Source: CAVRQM01 sp963756975
Lineage (GTDB): Bacteria; Pseudomonadota; Alphaproteobacteria; Acetobacterales; Acetobacteraceae
NCBI GenBank assembly: GCA_963756975.1
Contig: CAVWPS010000002.1
Span: forward strand, 1,984,001 to 2,048,000
Direction of reading: 5' to 3'
Length of the DNA: 64,000 nucleotides
Positions 61,793-64,000 of this stretch are shown here, in pieces (the stretch's first letter is position 1; every line of letters begins with the position of its first letter). The position numbers were made by a program, and so were the translations under genes. The notes beneath the pieces were generated by a model. The model saw only the letters and a list, made by a program, of their open reading frames with translations. It ran no database searches and was not told the origin of the DNA.

Positions 61793-63955
61793 TTAGCTGT
61801 CGAGCCACGCCGGCAAGAACGCCTCGTGCGCGGTGCGTAGCTCAGCGACGGATATGATGCCACCGTCCGCCAGTTTTAAGGAAGCTCCCTCGCCCGGGTG
61901 CGTCGTGTGGCCGAGCCGTAACGCGTCCAGTTTGCCGGGCGGTGTGGCGCCGGCGGGCAGGGCGAGAACGTAGCGGCCCTGATCCTCGCCGAACCAGAAG
62001 CCGTGGTCGCCGTCGGCCGACAGGTCGATCCCGGTGTCGCCCGCCAGCGCCATCTCGGCCAGCGCGATCAGCAGGCCGCCGTCGGAGATGTCGTGGCACG
62101 CCGAAACCGCACCGGCCAGGATCGCCGTCCGCACCGCGTCGCCGGTCCGGCGTTCGGCCGCGAGGTCGACCGGTGGCGGCGGCCCGGCTTCCCGTCCCGC
62201 GATCTCGCGAAGCCACAACGATTGCCCGAGCCAGCCGGGTGCTCCGCCGACGAGCCACAGATCCTGTCCGGGTGCGACGGCCAGCCCGATCGCGAGCGAG
62301 GCGTCCTCGATCACGCCGAGGCCGCCGATCGCGGGCGTCGGCAGGATCGGCCGTCCGTCCGTCTCGTTGTACAGGCTGACGTTGCCGCTCACGACCGGGA
62401 AGTCGAGTGCGGTGCAGGCGTCGGCGATGCCGCGCACGCAGTCGGCGAACTGGCCCATGACGCGCGGCTTCTCGGGGTTGCCGAAATTCATGTTGTCGGT
62501 GATGGCGAGCGGCGTCGCACCCGTCGCGGTGATGTTCCGCCACGCCTCGGCCACCGCCTGTGTCGCTCCCATGCGCGGGTCGGCGGCGCAGTAGCGGGGG
62601 GTCACGTCGGTGGTCAGCGCCAGCGCGCGGCTGGTCCCGTCCACCCGCACGATCGCCGCGTCGGCGGCACCGGGCCGCTTGAGCGTGTTGGCGCCGATCG
62701 TGCTGTCGTACTGATCCCAGACCCACGCGCGCGAGCACAGATCGGGGCAGCCGATCAGCGTCTTGAGCGCCGCCAGGATGCCGACCGGGTCTGCGACCGG
62801 CCCGAGTGCCGCTTCCGGCGGCGTCGCCTCGGTCGGCCGCTCGTACAGCGGGGCCTGATCGGCCAGCGGCGAGAGCGGGATGTCCGCTTCCACCACGCCG
62901 CGATGGCGCACCACGATCCGGCCGGTGTCGGTCAGCCGCCCGACGATCGCGAAATCCAGCTCCCATTTTTCGAAGATGGCACGCGCCATGTCCTCGCGGT
63001 CGGGCCGGAGCACGATCAGCATCCGCTCCTGGCTTTCGGACAGCATCATCTCGTACGCCGTCATGTCCGGCTCGCGCTGCGGTACCGCGTCGAGGTCGAG
63101 GTCGAGACCCACGTCGCCGCGCCCGGCCATCTCGACCGAGGAGCTGGTCAGCCCGGCGGCCCCCATGTCCTGGATCGCGACGATGGCGTCCGTTTCCATC
63201 AGCTCGAGGCACGCCTCGATCAGCAGCTTTTCGGTGAACGGATCGCCCACCTGGACCGTCGGGCGCTTGCTCTCGCTGTCCTCGCCGAACTCGGCCGAGG
63301 CCATCGTGGCGCCGTGGATGCCGTCGCGGCCGGTTTTCGCGCCGACATAGACGACCGGATTGCCGATGCCGGCGGCGGCCGAGAGGAAAATCCGGTCCTC
63401 CCGCGCGATGCCGACGGTCATCGCGTTGACGAGCGGGTTGCCGTTGTAAGCGGAGTGAAAATTCACCTCGCCGCCGACGGTCGGCACGCCGACGCAGTTG
63501 CCGTAGCCGCCGACGCCGCGCACGACGCCGTCGACGATCCTGCGGGTTCGCGGATCTTTCGGGTCGCCGAACCGTAGCGCGTTCAGGTTGGCGATCGGCC
63601 GCGCGCCCATGGTGAACACGTCGCGCAAAATGCCGCCGACGCCGGTCGCCGCACCCTGGTAGGGCTCGATGAAGCTCGGGTGGTTGTGGCTCTCCATCTT
63701 GAACACCGCCGCCAGCCCGTCGCCGATCGCGACCACGCCCGCATTCTCGCCCGGCCCGTGGATCACCCAGGGTGCCGTGGTCGGCAGCAGCCGGAGCCAC
63801 ACGCGCGACGATTTGTAGGAGCAGTGCTCCGACCACATCACGCTGAACACGCCGAGCTCGGTCAGCGTCGGCGTGCGGCCCATGATGGCCAGGACGCGGC
63901 CGTATTCCTCGGCCGACAGCCCGAACGTTTTCGCGAGCGCGCCGTCGACGGTCAT
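61793..63955 (-). CDS. purL: Phosphoribosylformylglycinamidine synthase subunit PurL (small type)
   Basis: Catalytic subunit of FGAM synthase, working with PurQ and PurS. The 720-residue length is that of the short-type enzyme. Motifs include SVMWSEHCSYKSSRVWLRLL near residue 39, FKMESHNHPSFIEPYQGAAT, IQDMGAAGLTSSSVEMAGRG, and the second half ALTTDVTPRYCAADPRMGAT with CHDISDGGLLIALAEMALAG. No frameshift. It follows purQ with an ATGA overlap and precedes bolA by 16 bases. Confidence 0.97.
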   Translation of the reverse strand: MTVDGALAKTFGLSAEEYGRVLAIMGRTPTLTELGVFSVMWSEHCSYKSSRVWLRLLPTTAPWVIHGPGENAGVVAIGDGLAAVFKMESHNHPSFIEPYQGAATGVGGILRDVFTMGARPIANLNALRFGDPKDPRTRRIVDGVVRGVGGYGNCVGVPTVGGEVNFHSAYNGNPLVNAMTVGIAREDRIFLSAAAGIGNPVVYVGAKTGRDGIHGATMASAEFGEDSESKRPTVQVGDPFTEKLLIEACLELMETDAIVAIQDMGAAGLTSSSVEMAGRGDVGLDLDLDAVPQREPDMTAYEMMLSESQERMLIVLRPDREDMARAIFEKWELDFAIVGRLTDTGRIVVRHRGVVEADIPLSPLADQAPLYERPTEATPPEAALGPVADPVGILAALKTLIGCPDLCSRAWVWDQYDSTIGANTLKRPGAADAAIVRVDGTSRALALTTDVTPRYCAADPRMGATQAVAEAWRNITATGATPLAITDNMNFGNPEKPRVMGQFADCVRGIADACTALDFPVVSGNVSLYNETDGRPILPTPAIGGLGVIEDASLAIGLAVAPGQDLWLVGGAPGWLGQSLWLREIAGREAGPPPPVDLAAERRTGDAVRTAILAGAVSACHDISDGGLLIALAEMALAGDTGIDLSADGDHGFWFGEDQGRYVLALPAGATPPGKLDALRLGHTTHPGEGASLKLADGGIISVAELRTAHEAFLPAWLDS

Positions 63956-64000
63956 GCCGCGAGCAGCCCGGTGAACATGGCGAGCCCGTCGGTGTTGCCG
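63952..64000 (-). CDS. purQ: C-terminal end of PurQ (partial, cut by window edge)
   Basis: The last 15 codons and stop of an upstream minus-strand gene: GNTDGLAMFTGLLAA. Its TGA overlaps the purL ATG (ATGA). A C-terminal stretch of the form TDGL-F-GLL and the position ahead of purL are as in PurQ, the glutaminase subunit. So short a piece cannot prove it. Confidence 0.6.
   Translation of the reverse strand, partial: GNTDGLAMFTGLLAA

Overview
This is a very GC-rich, densely packed chromosomal window from an alphaproteobacterium, most likely Rhodospirillales and perhaps Acetobacteraceae. That placement is an inference. It rests on the marker set (TrcR/DUF1013, GapR/DUF2312, DUF1192, DUF1244, two DUF465 proteins, BolA plus a CGFS glutaredoxin, small-type PurL with separate PurQ) and on the strong GC bias at third codon positions. 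Most same-strand neighbours overlap by 1-4 bases (ATGA, GTGA, TTGA, TGATG), and several convergent pairs overlap at their 3' ends. I see no tRNA, rRNA, CRISPR array, insertion sequence or prophage.

Layout. 1-1.2 kb: GNAT acetyltransferase and a hicAB toxin-antitoxin pair. 1.2-10.6 kb: a purine and urea degradation block: membrane urate hydroxylase PuuD, HIU hydrolase, an Asp/Glu-racemase-like protein without recognisable catalytic cysteines, a DapA-superfamily protein, a nucleoside hydrolase, then a complete urease operon ureDABCEFG. 10.6-17.3 kb: surface-glycan genes (heptose epimerase, GT4, FkbM methyltransferase, an unusual three-part GT9 protein, and a divergent methyltransferase). 17.3-29.4 kb: comM, a ribose-type sugar ABC transporter, a CNNM/HlyC membrane protein, cytochrome c', purEK, and small conserved regulators. 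29.4-34.6 kb: hsp20 with a probable RNA thermometer, isochorismatase plus GlxA-type regulator, rpmE, pyridoxal kinase, and an NdvA-like glucan exporter. 34.8-37.8 kb: a second glycan cluster (aminotransferase, methyltransferase, repeat-tailed glycosyltransferase). 37.8-48.4 kb: tkt-zwf-gntK, zur with znuABC, a short-chain dehydrogenase, and pyk. 48.5-53.3 kb: DUF1244, gapR, and a taurine-type tauABC with a divergent tauD-like gene. 53.3-59.8 kb: ABC exporter, GT4, and a sorC-xylB-SDR operon. 59.8-64 kb, minus strand: purQ-purL-bolA-grxD-ECF sigma-anti-sigma.

How the parts fit. Nucleoside hydrolase, PuuD, HIU hydrolase and urease outline a route from purine nucleosides through urate to urea and ammonia, with the middle (allantoin) steps missing or carried out by the two unassigned proteins. 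The zinc uptake operon sits behind a clear Zur-box-like palindrome next to zur. Two separate glycan clusters and two ABC exporters point to a decorated cell surface.

A caution for every reader: at least eight conserved genes carry single-base indels, nearly all +1 insertions (epimerase, DUF6496, araC-type regulator, aminotransferase, transketolase, znuA, znuC, ECF sigma). Essential-looking genes are among them, so sequence or assembly error is the likeliest explanation. The most interesting leads are the cysteine-less racemase-like plus DapA-like pair in the purine operon, the TauD-like protein whose HxD iron motif reads R-x-N, the GT9 protein with an inserted beta domain, and the ROSE-like leader of hsp20.
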